From Scolanthus callimorphus (taxonomy: Eukaryota; Cnidaria; Anthozoa; Actiniaria; Edwardsiidae): a stretch of 64,000 bases of DNA. A program made the translations under genes and the position numbers. Location of the stretch: positions 23,674,234 through 23,738,233 of the forward strand of contig CM066914.1 of assembly GCA_033964015.1 (NCBI GenBank), in the 5' to 3' direction. How positions within the stretch are numbered: position 1 is the stretch's first letter; the number at the start of each line of letters is the position of its first letter. Below the pieces are notes generated by a model that was not told where the DNA came from, did not search any database, and saw only the letters and a program-made list of their open reading frames with translations. Positions 51,501 to 61,617 of this stretch are shown piece after piece.

Positions 51501-54500
51501 GCCGTGTAATTATTTATGAGTTGATTTCCGTGTTCTCTGAAAAAAAAAATTAGCTCGCACCTTTGAAACCCACGAGAAACGCTTGTCACGCAGGCTACGC
51601 CCCTTTGTTCTTGGCGGCAACTTTTTCAAAACCTTTGCGTTTTCGGGCATTGCAGTATGCACAGGAGGTATTACCTGGACAATCTTTCTCGTCTTCCGGC
51701 CTTCCATACCTCCGGCGTGTTGTGAACACCGTGCAATTGCAAACCAAAGCTTACTGCGGTATTCATAATTCTGCGAACTCTCCACTAACCGCCAAACTCC
51801 ATTCTGGTGTCCGCATGTCAAACGAATAACAACCCCGATGAATTTTACGAATCGGCTTTGTGAGGTGCTTTTGTATCGAATTTGAGGACGATATCATAGT
51901 TTCCTCCGAAATTAGCATCGAAAAAAGCGATATCGCTTTTAATAATAAGTTTTAAAATAATGGGTTACGCAAGAAACTCCACTAGGTGCTTTCTTACGTA
52001 CGGGACGTGAAGGTCTAACCATTTGCAGTTGTTGGAACAAGGGCAACATCTTCCAAATTATTTAGAAACAAACCCTAAGAGTTGGTCCTGAAGGGGTTTT
52101 GAACCCTCAACCTACAAACAGCCCGTGTTATTTTCATAGCGGAATCTAGCTTTCCCCCTGAGATTTCCAGACTTTCGACAAACAATTGTATTGACGTTTA
52201 CATTAAAACTTTGATTGACGGGCGCCAGGACGCAGTTTGGCGATTAGAAAAAATTGAAGACCACGGAATAATGAAAAACACGAACAAGGAAAAAGAGTGT
52301 GAATAGTTGAGACCTTTTCATAGCCAATAGTTCGTGATGACACCGCTCTATAGATGGGCCTGCGAATTTCGTGTGCTGTGCTGACGGTCTACAACAGACA
52401 AGAAAACAAAGATGAAGGTCAAACAAGTTCCGTTCACTGATATCCTGGAGGGAAAAATTGCGATTTAGAAACCCAACTTTCGCCAACTTTGGTTTCCAAC
52501 AAAGAAAATAAAGACACAAAACATAACATACTTTCTGATCAAACTTATTCGGTGTTCAATCAACCGCAAATTGAAAATGATCAGTTTAAAGCAGAAACAT
52601 ATAACTCACTTACATGTTTCTGTTTAAAGTCATTCTAATGACAAATGTGCTGTACTTGACTGAAGAAAAAATAAGAAAGCTCAAAGAAAATTCGATGCGC
52701 GCGCGTTCTCGAACCTTCTGTATCGTCATATTCGCTTCGTATCTTAGCCAACCAGAAAGCGTGCATCGCCTCGCGTTTTGGAAGGACAAACGTTACACGC
52801 AATCGTCTCCTAGGTTACCTCCACATAAATAAACTTGCACTACTGCAACAAGATTTAGTTTATCATAGCGTTGAGTTAAAGAGCCTGTGTCAACCGCCAT
52901 TTTGACAGCATAGCAACACAGGGCCAAGTCGAAGAAAACATCCATTTCCATCGGCTGATAGCCGTATTCATGCTAGGGACGGGAACCTTGTCTTGACGAG
53001 TTTCTTGTCTTGTGACGAGCTTCTCGTCCTTCTTTTTTGTCAGTGTGAATTCGGCAAAAGAGTACCCTGCGAGCAGTTCGGCCTAAGAGAGAAGGAAATC
53101 ACTGTTCGCAGGGTAGCAAAAGAGCAGAAACTCGTCCAAAATTTGCCCGTCTATCACCTCGTCTGAGGTTGAATCGATTGAATTTGGTAAATAAAATCTG
53201 AAACTTTGTTTTTAGATGTTGATTTAGAGGTTTCTACATGTAATTCGCCTTCTAATATCGAACGAAAACAATAACAAAGGAGTGGCTGACACGGGATCTT
53301 TAAAGTGACAGAAAAAAATTATAATGCCTCGCGTTTTGCTTAACTCCAGGAAGTTGAAGTGGAAGCCACTTGAAGAGGAAACACAAGTCTCTGAACTTAC
53401 CACAACAAAATACTGATCTTCAAAAAGAGAACGTGTATTTAAAAAAGAACAACGAAGAAAACGTGCAGGGATTCCGTGCAGAAAACGAAGATCTGCTACA
53501 CGAAAACGAAAAACTCCAGCGACGAAACAACATCTTAGAGGTTATAAGCGTGGATAGAATTTAAGGAACATATGAAATACCAGGACCAATTTGTTGAGTA
53601 AATAAAAGCCTTAAAAGATCACGCAGAAGAACTTAAGCTCGGTGCACACTAGCGACATGACGACATAAGGACGTTATGTTGCAACGAAAAAAGCGGCATG
53701 AAAATAATTGAAATAATAGGTATTTTCCATGGATTATAATTAGATTACTTTCCAGAGCAATCTTTTGTTATTTCTTGTGGACTTCAACGTTTTGAAACCA
53801 CTGAATTGTCTTCGTGTGATAATTTTCTTATGTCGTTATGTCGTTAAGTGTGCACCAGGCTTTACAAGAAAGAACACGGCAATAACAAACAAGCTGAAGA
53901 AAGAAACGGAGAAAAATGAAAGGATCGGAAAGAAAAAATATTATACAGGAGAAGAGCATGGTAAGAGACTGGATAAAGATAAATTGCAAGTTGCAGTCGA
54001 AAGTCAATGCACTAACGGCTGATCGGTCCAAGCTTCTTGGTGACATTGAGAACCTAAAGAAAAAACATCAAATGAACCACAGGAAAAAAAAACTAATCAA
54101 GCAAGACTTGAAATATGTAAAGGAGGCGAGCAAAATCGAAACAGAGTCACCAGATTGAAGTAGAAATGTTAAGAACAGAAGGAGAAGCGAGAAACAGAAG
54201 AACTGATGGTCGTGAAAGAGGAGCGGGAAAAGCGATGGGAAGACGAGTACACTGAGAATGCGGCCATGCACAAGAAGATAGGACTGATGACAGAGCGAAA
54301 AGGTAGGTCCTCTCCTCTCTTGTCTTCGAACTTTGTTCTCAAAATCATAATCTAATTCATTGAACTTTGCTTTATTTCTGCTTACACAGCAACACATCAC
54401 GCCTGTGCCGAGAAGAACAAAGCTATTATACAGAGACTGGCCAATTCGAAGGTTGAAGTCAACAAGTTATTGCCGGTGTTCCTTGAGAAGCTGAAAAGGT

Positions 54501-57500
54501 TGACGCTCAATATTAAAAAGTACAAAGCCTTTGCAAGCAGAACCACGACAGCGCAGAATGAAGAGGGAGAGAATTAGAGAGACAGGTGTCTGAGACGTTT
54601 CGGGAAAGGAAATCAAGAATTGAAGATTTATGAAGAATTAACGCCTAAGGCTACTATACTTGGAAATAATACAAACCAGCTGTAAATACTTATAAATAGT
54701 AAATACTTAAAAATAGTAATACTTATAAATAGTAAATACTTGTAAATAGTACATTCTTGTAAATAGCTTTGCGATGTGGTAATGAGTATGCAGTGAGAAA
54801 GGGTAACTAGCTTTTATTTCTATACTATATTATTAAAATACGACCGCAAGGCAGAAGCTAGCCTGCTAGCAGGCGTTGTTTAGCGGTTTTTAGGTAGCCT
54901 GCTAGCAGGCGTTGGGTCGCTGTTTTTAGCCGGGTCGTTTTACGGCGAGAATCCAGATGCGGGCAACATCTTGGACGGGTCAAAATTCGTTCTTGGCTAG
55001 GCAGAAACTTCCTTAAATACAACCCTAAATCGCTTGGCTGTCAGATCATCATTACCTGAGAATAAAACTGCGACAGGAAGGCTCGCTTGTTGGACGGGAT
55101 AACAGCTTCCAAGGGACCATGCAGAAATTCAAACTGCTTCGCCAGGAAAACCCTGAAAAAGGTGTTATTGTTATATCTGAAGAGATAATCCGCAAACACT
55201 ATTCTGTCATAAAAAATGAAATGGACTAAAGAGACGGTACTACAATGGACCACAATTGGCCACTATAGACCTCTACGAATTCTCCACAAATGGCCTTAAT
55301 GGACCATTCCATATACATATGGAGCTCCGATGCGCGCGCCCCTTCGCTCGACGCATTGAGGGCCAGGGCTACTTCGGCCAGCGCTACTTCGTTAAAAATA
55401 GAAGGCACTAGATTTGCCACTAATAAAGCCAATTCGGTTTCTCGCCACTGTTGCAATAATTTTTTGGGGGAATGAATCAAACAAGGCACTCGCCTGACGC
55501 TCGGTTTATGTTATCTCATTCTTTAGGATAGGCAACATAAATACAAATGAACTATTATAATTTACAAAGAGCAAAATTTGATATTCAGAAAAAGAGAACG
55601 GCATCTAAAATATAACGATAAGACTAACCACAGAAGAAAAATCGCCTGCAAAACTCCTTGAAATATCCGAAAAAGCTCCTTAAAACTCCTGAGTTGATTT
55701 GTTTCCCGATTTCTGAGCGCATGATCCCTGGTCGAAGTCTCCAGAACGTAGCCACTACGCATAGGACTGACTGAAAAATAAGAATGGTGCCATTTCCCTT
55801 TCCCCTCCCTTGCGCTCCCTTCGTAGTGAGACTTACAGTGACTCCGTAGCGATGATACGCTCGGATAATCCAAACATGGTGTCCTCTCTGGTCAGCTCGA
55901 CAAGTGGAGAGAGGTAGGGGTATGGCACCTGTGGGTGTAAAGTGTTTGAAGTTTCAGTAATAACACGCGGACATTTTCTAGAAGAATATTAAGATTCTTT
56001 AAGTCAAATGTGTTTTAGCCGCGAGCCGGGTCACCCACATATTTCAGACGCATAACATTCGTAGTCTGAATTAAGGTGGTGTGACACGGGACAACTCGTA
56101 ACAAAAACTTTCCGCGATACGTTGTGTCTAGTCCGGCGGATTAGAGCAAATTTTCGAGGAAATTGCGCATTTTAGGCTAAAGCTCCAATTTTTTGCCAGG
56201 TGATAGTTTTCAATGTATTTTTAAATCGTAGATATGGAGGCACGCTAGAATTCTTTCGTAGCGAAAGCTAGGGAGGTTTTAGGGTGAACAATTGTTTTGC
56301 TCAATAGCAGCCATTTTGAATGCTTTGTTATTCAAATTTCAAGTTGTTCTCTAGACTGCACAGCCATAGCAGCTGAACATTTGCTAATTCTGAACTATGG
56401 ATTGGTTTGACTGACTTCGGTTGAACGTCTCCTTAGAGTTTTTGGTGATTATTAAATGTCACGACCAGTTAATTGGGAATGCTTATAATTTATATTGTAA
56501 AACAATAGCCTGACTGAGATTTGATGAAATGTTTCAAGAATGACCAACAAATTCTAAAAAATATCAAGATAATTGGTACTTCATGCGTCGAATGTGTAAA
56601 AAGAAGCTTGTCTCATGATATTCACATGATATTTTCTTCCTAGTACTGTGCCATACTCTACAAACACGGACGATAGAAGATTTCACTAAGTGCCGCAGAG
56701 CTCATGAATAACAAAGGATTCAAGATGGCTGCCAATGGCAAAACAATAGTTCACATTAAACTGTTCTAGCTTTCGCTACGAATAAAATTTAGCGTGCCTC
56801 TGGACATATCTTATCTTCAATAAACTACTAAAAACTATTGACATGCAAAGTTTGGTGTCTTTAGCCAAAAGTGCGCAATTTTTACGCTAATCCGCCGGAC
56901 TAGTCGTACCGGGCAACTTTAGGGTTTCCTAACAGCAACATACATGTTACTACACGGAACAACTTTCATCACAACAACGATTGGCAACATTGTCGCTAGT
57001 ACCCAAGCCGCGCACTTACATAGTATTTATGGGACGGCGTATGGCGGAAGTACTTGGATTGGATGTTATACGGGACAACTTCGCAGATATTTGTCACTTT
57101 GTGTATGTGTTTTGAAGCTATGTAAAAACTTTGCCGAGTGAAATAATGCGCGGAAAGCTGTCTTCTGCCACATTTTACACGGTAAAAAGTTTTTCGCGCA
57201 CCCTGCGAGTTGTCCGGTGCAACACTACTTTAACCATTTCACTCCAAAACCCTAAATAGTACTTCTCCTTACTCACAACATATAATTCCCTCCACACTTG
57301 ATGGGAGAATTTGGTGCTGTATCTGTCATCACTTAGTGGATGATTCATGAAATTCTCCTCTCTTGTTTACGCGACATTGCCTTGATATAGTTGGGAGAGG
57401 TTTTAAGGTTGATCACCTCTGGGCATCAAAGGGTTAAACCCGTTCGAAGAGGTCATTGCAAGTAATGTAACTGTAATACCTTCATGTCATCATTAGCAGG

Positions 57501-60500
57501 CTGTGCTCCCATATCTGTGTCCGGCGAGAGAATCAGGTGATCTGATATTCGCTTGAGCGTCGTGCGTAGTTTGATACTAAGCCCATGAGCACTGCCGTCA
57601 GCCTGAAAGTACAACCGGTTTAGCCAGTCTATTATAATGTTCTAACGACAAGCAACGTTGGGCATGGTCGGGGTATAATTTTCTGCCTTGACCGGTCCGG
57701 ATTGATAACCTAAAAAACTAAAATTACCAAATGAAATGGTTATGCCATTTCGATATGAGCCAAGCTGATTTGACATCTTGCAGCAAGATCGAGAAAAGTT
57801 TCCAACATGCCATGGAGCATGCTTAGAATGCTCTATGGGAGAGTAGGCCATGGACTGTCGTGGAATTTGTAAACGGCATTGGCGATGGGGTTTGCTTCGT
57901 CGTTTGGACCAACAGTCACAGCAGAGGGCATCAGCGTGTCCTAGCAAATCACATTCAGGGTTTCTTCGACAACCGAATCGCATTGTTAAAGTAGATGATC
58001 AGCACAGTAAGCTCACCTGTACAGTTTAGACTTTATAGATTAGAATGTCTCTTTTTACAAGGAATGCGTCAGACGGAAGCCATTTCGTGGTAATGAGGCC
58101 CTAGAGTGGGCGAGTCTGGGCGAAGTATAATTAGCCAATCAGTAAAGATCAGGACGTAGCGCAAAGAAAATAGACTTTCTTCGCTTTATTCGGCGGAACA
58201 TGTGCAGATTTTTATTATATTTCTTGATTTAAACTGTTAAGGTGAATTTATTGTAGAGCGGAACTAGTACATACCAGAACTTCGGGTGAAAAGAACGACG
58301 TCACCTATAACCCAATAATAAAGAGTGAGATCACAGTATGGAATTATAGACAGTACAATTACGGTATAATTGTTTTCCTCTAATATACCAGGATTTCCTT
58401 ATAAGGTCGAATGACGAAATTGAAATATGACCTTGGACTATCTAAGAATGACACTTTTTATTCAGGCAAAGTTTGATGTGTATGCTTGCTGACGAGGGTA
58501 AAGCTACGGCTAAACTAGGACAAGTGTAGTGCGCAACATTTGTGTCCTGCATGTTTCCCCGAGTGGCTTAACTGGGAAGCATCGAATGTGTGTGTCTGGC
58601 GAAGAAACATTGTTTTGTGTCCCCGCTACACAATTTTGTCGCGCGCAACAAATATGTTTCTCGCGTGGCTAAATTGGAAATGAAGAAACCTGCTACAATG
58701 TGCCTAAAAAGGTAGGGTAAAAGAAGTAGGCTAAAGTTAACTGCATACCGCAAACAAATAGTAGTCAAAGAGCTGGGACATGCAGATCACCACGTCGAAC
58801 GCGATGGGTTTGAGGACGTTCATCATTTGCATGTACTTGCCTAGAAAACAGGACAAGAAAAACATATAGAAAGGCTTTGGAAGCAGCACTGGCATTTACA
58901 AGAGGACAGAAAACACAAATATGAACTACTGAGACCTCATGGACATGCAAGTAGCACTGGTATTTACAAGAGGACAGAATACACAAATATGAACTTCTGT
59001 GAGACGTCATGGTGCAAGTAGCACTGCATGTAGCACTGGCATTTGCGAGAAGACAGAAATCACAATATGAACTACTGAGAGACCTCATGGACCTCATCGT
59101 TCGCTGCGCTCACTCGTGAGATATCACAATTTGAACACTCGAAAATAAATTCCACATCCCGCGCGCCCATGTACTCAGATCTAAAAAGTGAAGGCATAGT
59201 TATTGCTCTTTAAGCGTGAACAGAAACGTTATTCCGCGTTGTTCGAGGTGAGACAAAAAAAGAAAACATGCTCTCAAAATACTACTACTCGATTGGTGGA
59301 AACTAGCGTTTTGACACGTGCTAAATCAAATCATCGTAACGTCTCGTTTGCTCCATACAAACGTAGTGTATTGGGAATTAGTCAAATCACACTAGTGGTC
59401 TATTGTCAATGCTGAGTTCTGATTGGTAGAGCTACTAGTAGGCTGTAAGTTATAGCCTACTAGTAGCGAAAAGTGTTCTTGAAAGCAAGAAAATGGCAAA
59501 TGACCAGACCAGAAAACGTTTTTGGCTATCCAAATTGACCTTCTACTGTGATTTGACTAAAACAATTATTCCTCTCACCCTCATGACCTCTGACAGAGCC
59601 CATTCGGACTGAGCAAGCAGCTCAGTACAAGTCTTACCGAATACTCTCAGTACATTAAGTGTAGTGTTAGTAATGCAAGGAACACGTGATAGGAACTGCT
59701 GGTGCTTCCGACTGTGGATGTTCACTTCGCTCCTGTAACAAACAATCGCAACCTTTGTGGATATGGATAGGTGACGTCAATTTGTCCTATAAAAGTCGCT
59801 GCCGTGTTTTACAGCTGGCGCGTGCAATTTTAATGGCTTATTTTTTCTTTGTAGACAACAAGTAGAAATTCTGTGGAAGAGTTTGAATTTAGATAAGAAG
59901 TTGAAAAGAAAGAAAGCAGAGCAAAATCAAACTCGCGCGGGTTTTGGAACCCGGATGGGGTTTTGGAACCCGAATCTTGTTGCCCATGGTTGTACGACAA
60001 CGACGCCGGGAAGTCGCCCCATATTGAAATCGCTACGCATATCCCCGAATGAAAAAGGAATCAGCACAAGACATCGCAGAACTATAAGGTAAGACATGCA
60101 TGGACGAATTGTCCGCATTAATAGACCTCCTCGGCTTGGGAGTAATGTTTTCCTATTTCAGATCACGTGGCATTCATTTGAATATTTTTTCTTTGTTTTG
60201 GTTGCTTCCATATTCATATATCCTTCGGTGCGTAGCAGAAAAACAACTAAAAATACTCATGCGAATGCCACGTGATCTGAAATGGGAAACATTACGCCCA
60301 AGGTAAAGAGGTCTAAATGAGTACAGAATTATCTGTGTTTTTACCAACCTGCCAGCAGGTGCTTCTCCAGTCCTCTCGTCTACATAATCGAGTTTGAGTT
60401 CCTCTGTCAGAGTAACAGATACAAATGTGTTATCAAAATGAAGAAAAGGGGACGAACGCCGGACTCGAAACAAGGACGTTTGTTGTGGGAGCTCCTGTCA

Positions 60501-60715
60501 ACAGAATCATGAGGAGCACGGAAAGTACTCAAGCATTCGGACTGTAGTGGGGTCCCTTTTCTCTAACAAAATTGATTGAGACTGCTGTGATAGATTGCTC
60601 AATCAAATTCCGAAATGATGGTCTACGCCTTACCTGGAATGTCATCATCATCATCTTCATCGTCATCGTCATCATCTGCGCCTCTCTGGTCGTTATCATT
60701 GACATCTCCATCTAT
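45407..60715 (-). CDS. VPS50: VPS50/syndetin (CCDC132), C-terminal ~410 residues in 14 exons
   Basis: Syndetin is the distinctive subunit of the EARP tethering complex (with VPS51, VPS52, VPS53), which acts in endosomal recycling to the plasma membrane and in dense-core vesicle sorting. Exons on the minus strand, 5' to 3': 60715-60634, 60403-60349, 59732-59638, 58840-58749, 57602-57480, 55928-55837, 55152-55056, 52388-52314, 51463-51380, 50721-50681, 49853-49773, 49333-49235, 48765-48675, 45532-45407. All join in consistent phase, total 1233 nt. Landmarks match vertebrate syndetin: [98 protein letters not shown]. The N-terminal half is not seen and probably lies beyond 64000, past the DIRS insertion. 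One short exon between 58749 and 57602 (vertebrate YTFFG region) was not found. Confidence 0.9.
45893..48236. repeat. Minisatellite, 33-bp unit, ~70 copies, in the last VPS50 intron
   Basis: Unit GGTACCCACCCTGGAATATC + AGTCCTGTAATTG with variants CCCTCCC/CCCACCC and ATATC/ATTTC/ATTCC. Some units have an extra TATTGG or ATTGGGT. The unit is a multiple of three and free of stops, so long frames run through in several frames on both strands; these are not genes. It fills three quarters of the 3.1 kb intron. Confidence 0.97.
48254..48544. mobile_element. CAGGGGCATCC-ended MITE hosting a second MITE
   Basis: Ends CAGGGGCATCC / GGATGCCCTG with subterminal CTAGGGGTGGGTTCC and GGAACCCCTCCC. The family 2 MITE at 48334-48460 is inserted in the middle. 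CAGGGG ends suggest a hAT-type element. Confidence 0.6.
48334..48460. mobile_element. MITE family 2, copy b
   Basis: TAGAGTGGATTTCATGACTG ... CAGTCATCTGAAATCTGCTC then TA. The interior is like that of 1634-1766. Confidence 0.72.
48675..48765 (-). CDS. VPS50: VPS50 exon ([17 protein letters not shown])
   Basis: 91 nt between acceptor TTCACCAG and donor CAAG|GTAAGA. Encodes [20 protein letters not shown] and [10 protein letters not shown], near-identical in pattern to vertebrate syndetin. Confidence 0.94.
49070..49145. mobile_element. Degenerate end of the ACCATTATCC palindrome family
   Basis: CCCCTCATCAGTTACGTATC and AGACACTATTCTGCGCAATC...ATAATGGTTAA match the modules at 8190-8309 and 23582-23623. 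ATTCAGCACATTGATGCA also recalls 8320. Confidence 0.5.
49235..49333 (-). CDS. VPS50: VPS50 exon ([17 protein letters not shown])
   Basis: 99 nt, acceptor CCTCAAG, donor ATCAG|GTAAAA. Encodes [20 protein letters not shown] and [12 protein letters not shown], the most conserved stretch of syndetin. Confidence 0.95.
49773..49853 (-). CDS. VPS50: VPS50 exon ([20 protein letters not shown])
   Basis: 81 nt, acceptor CTCTTTCAG, donor GAAGG|GTACGT. Ends NRTFVEG and joins [11 protein letters not shown] in phase, as vertebrate syndetin reads NRTIVEGYANVKKCSNEG. Confidence 0.93.
49854..50680 (-). other. VPS50 intron, no element recognised
   Basis: A stretch at 50255-50360 (CGTCAATCAAACTTTGAAAC nearby) is partly inverted at 50510-50560 (GAATTTGATTGACGGAAGCC, AGAATACTCAAAACAGC), so a MITE of about 350 bp probably lies at about 50230-50575. 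Confidence 0.4.
50681..50721 (-). CDS. VPS50: VPS50 41-nt exon
   Basis: Encodes [14 protein letters not shown] and joins both neighbours in phase (vertebrate: KEFEQFNRRLNEVSKR). Acceptor TTGTTGCAG, donor AA|GTAAGA. Confidence 0.88.
51380..51463 (-). CDS. VPS50: VPS50 exon ([20 protein letters not shown])
   Basis: 28 codons, acceptor ATACCGCAG, donor [24 protein letters not shown] is strongly conserved in syndetin. Confidence 0.94.
51941..52123 (-). mobile_element. Candidate tRNA-derived SINE
   Basis: A 183-bp insertion that exactly interrupts the palindrome otherwise intact at 38307-38376. On the minus strand it begins near GGCTGTTTGTAGGTTGAGGG and contains GGTTCAAAACC, which fits the Pol III B-box consensus GGTTCRANNCC, with the CCCC partner of a T-arm. 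It ends in an AT-rich tail (AAAACTTATTATT). I could not find a convincing A box, so the head may be truncated. Confidence 0.45.
52314..52388 (-). CDS. VPS50: VPS50 exon ([20 protein letters not shown])
   Basis: 25 codons, acceptor TCTGTTGTAG, weak donor AAG|GTCTCA. Matches vertebrate TVSTASELRKPIYW, and IGYEK precedes [10 protein letters not shown] as expected. Confidence 0.92.
53324..54577 (+). pseudogene. Broken coiled-coil gene, antisense inside a VPS50 intron
   Basis: Starting near ATGCCTCGCGTTTTG, several adjoining frames all read charged coiled-coil sequence: [73 protein letters not shown] phase-consistent intron (donor CGAAAAG|GTAGGT at 54302/54303, acceptor TTACACAG at 54389) leads to [20 protein letters not shown] and [18 protein letters not shown], stop at 54575-54577. 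At least three frame changes, mostly near short A runs, one in-frame TAA, and a MITE at 53637-53871 break it. I do not recognise the family; such proteins are often ciliary or cytoskeletal. It could be a decayed gene or one damaged by base-calling errors. Confidence 0.5.
53637..53871. mobile_element. MITE within the coiled-coil pseudogene
   Basis: GCTCGGTGCACACTAGCGAC + ATGACGACATAA on the left and TTATGTCGTTATGTCGTTAA + GTGTGCACCAGGC on the right form inverted arms of about 35 bp. Inserted after ...HAEELK, it separates two coiled-coil segments. Confidence 0.72.
54655..54775. repeat. Short AT-rich tandem repeat
   Basis: AATAGTAAATACTT(A/G)TAA words repeat about five times just after the coiled-coil pseudogene. 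Confidence 0.65.
55056..55152 (-). CDS. VPS50: VPS50 exon ([20 protein letters not shown])
   Basis: 97 nt, acceptor CCTTTTTCAG, donor CAG|GTAATG. Continues [12 protein letters not shown], matching vertebrate VFLAEQFEFL...VKKPFLQQFYSQ. Confidence 0.93.
55837..55928 (-). CDS. VPS50: VPS50 exon ([20 protein letters not shown])
   Basis: 92 nt, acceptor ACCCACAG, donor CT|GTAAGT. Ends [11 protein letters not shown], joining [10 protein letters not shown] in phase. Confidence 0.92.
56075..57229. mobile_element. TTAA-flanked element in a VPS50 intron
   Basis: TTAA on each side (56071-56074, 57230-57233). Ends GGTGGTGTGACACGGGACAA / TTGTCCGGTGCAACACTACT. It contains the nested element 56128-56903 and no transposase. 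Confidence 0.72.
56128..56903. mobile_element. Nested element with TCTAGTCCGGCGGATTAG ends
   Basis: TCTAGTCCGGCGGATTAG and its inverse CTAATCCGCCGGACTAG, continuing inward with CGCATTTTAGGCTAAAG / CTTTAGCCAAAAGTGCG, TTTTTAAATCG and GCCATTTTGAAT-like inverse blocks. The arms extend more than 100 bp. Confidence 0.7.
57480..57602 (-). CDS. VPS50: VPS50 exon ([16 protein letters not shown])
   Basis: 41 codons, acceptor CTTTCAG, donor [29 protein letters not shown] matches vertebrate GLGLSSSRLRTTLNRI. Confidence 0.88.
58749..58840 (-). CDS. VPS50: VPS50 exon ([20 protein letters not shown])
   Basis: 92 nt, acceptor TTTTCTAG, donor GCG|GTATGC. Continues [10 protein letters not shown] as in vertebrate syndetin. 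The following vertebrate segment YTFFG... was not found before 57602. Confidence 0.93.
58876..59100. repeat. Three imperfect ~70-80 bp tandem repeats
   Basis: GCACTGGCATTTACAAGAGG recurs at 58886, 58954 and 59033 with ACACAAATATGAACT and CCTCATGGAC between. It lies just outside the 58749-58840 exon. Confidence 0.75.
59378..59560. mobile_element. MITE in a VPS50 intron
   Basis: TTAGTCAAATCACA...TGTGATTTGACTAA ends; TGAGTTCTGATTGGTAGAGC inside and a CTACTAGTAGGCT / AGCCTACTAGTAG palindrome. Related in style to 44418-44600. It lies 78 bp from the adjacent exon. Confidence 0.65.
59638..59732 (-). CDS. VPS50: VPS50 exon ([16 protein letters not shown])
   Basis: 95 nt, acceptor TTGTTACAG, donor [30 protein letters not shown] precedes [12 protein letters not shown], matching vertebrate NAPILTNTTLNVIRLVGK. 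Confidence 0.92.
60122..60315. mobile_element. MITE in a VPS50 intron
   Basis: TAGACCTCCTCGGCTTGGGA ... inverse, with GATCACGTGGCATTC / GAATGCCACGTGATC deeper in. The arms are about 55 bp. It lies 34 bp from the downstream end of the 60349-60403 exon. Confidence 0.8.
60349..60403 (-). CDS. VPS50: VPS50 exon ([18 protein letters not shown])
   Basis: 55 nt, acceptor CTCTGACAG, donor AG|GTTGGT. Matches vertebrate EELKRDYVDEQTGDGP. Confidence 0.92.
60634..60715 (-). CDS. VPS50: VPS50 exon (acidic linker)
   Basis: 82 nt, acceptor TAATCAACAG, donor [23 protein letters not shown] then a run of about a dozen Asp/Glu ending DDDDDIP, joining EELKLDY in phase; vertebrate syndetin has YDSDSDVPEELKRDY. 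Confidence 0.85.
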
Positions 60716-61617
60716 CTGTTGATTAAAAGAGTTACAACACATGAGGATAACGTACTTTGCCGAAACGTCCGCCTTTGTATTACACATCTCAGCGTTGATT
60801 AAAGTGCCACTATTATCAAAATTAGAGTCTCCAATCTTTGCGAATTCTCCATATGTTAGGCAGCTTTGCAAAACTAGAACAATGCCCTTTTCCGTTTTTT
60901 GATAGCTCTTTTCGTTCAGAAGTTATTAAGGTGAGAACGATATGCAAATTAGCATGGGTGATGACGTCACACTCTCAACTTGATCAATGCCTAATACTAA
61001 AAAGAGGTATATCTCTATACCTCTTGAAGTTAGAGTGCTCAAACTTGGCATAATTAATACTTGACTTGAACAGAGTGATGTGACTCATCAATCAGGGTTG
61101 CCATGGCAATCCCCTGGTTCCCAGGCTCCCCAGACGATTTTAGGAATTCACGATTTTTCCCAACCAGATTTCAGAATTAACGAATTTTCTTGTTACTAAA
61201 AGCGAGCTAGTACTAAATAAGATAAGTGGGCATGGCAATGTAGGTTACAATTGATTTCTTCAAAAGATATAGCCTCATCTAGAATTTTGGATAGGGGTGG
61301 TCTGGAACAAAGGCTGTTGCCATGGCAACCAATTAAGGTAAACAAAATTATCAGGAAGAGTGAGTTCAATGACCCTGGCAAATTTGATAGGATTTGATGC
61401 AAATCCAACAAAAATATAGACCATCAAATAATTCACCACTTTGTTTGTTGAGAGTGTGACGTCATCAAGTCACACTTTGGAGCAATGGCGGCCAAATTTC
61501 AAACTCTAATATCTTCGGAACCAAAAAAGACTTTTGAAAACGGAAAGAAGCATATTTCTTCTGAGCCTCAGCTCTTTCAAATAAGGCATAAAGTAAATAA
61601 TTTTCAAACTTAATAAT
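60716..61617. other. VPS50 upstream intron with repeat sequence
   Basis: No further VPS50 exon recognised. 60880-61500 resembles the foldback family of 28141-28845 (TTGATAGCTCTTTT, GCAAATTAG, GATGACGTCACAC with the inverse GAGTGTGACGTCATC near 61450). GTTGCCATGGCAAC at 61316-61329 is a perfect RFX X-box palindrome, and GTTGCCATGGCAAT lies at 61097-61110. Confidence 0.55.

Noticed and set aside
52085..52123. Intact tRNA gene on the minus strand
   Set aside because: Only a T-arm/B-box-like stretch is present; I cannot fold an acceptor stem, D-arm or anticodon arm around it.
55562..55835. Possible VPS50 exon starting at TATTTTTCAG near 55773
   Set aside because: The exon at 55928-55837 joins 55152-55056 directly in phase and in protein order, leaving no room for it, and its frame stops in the required phase.
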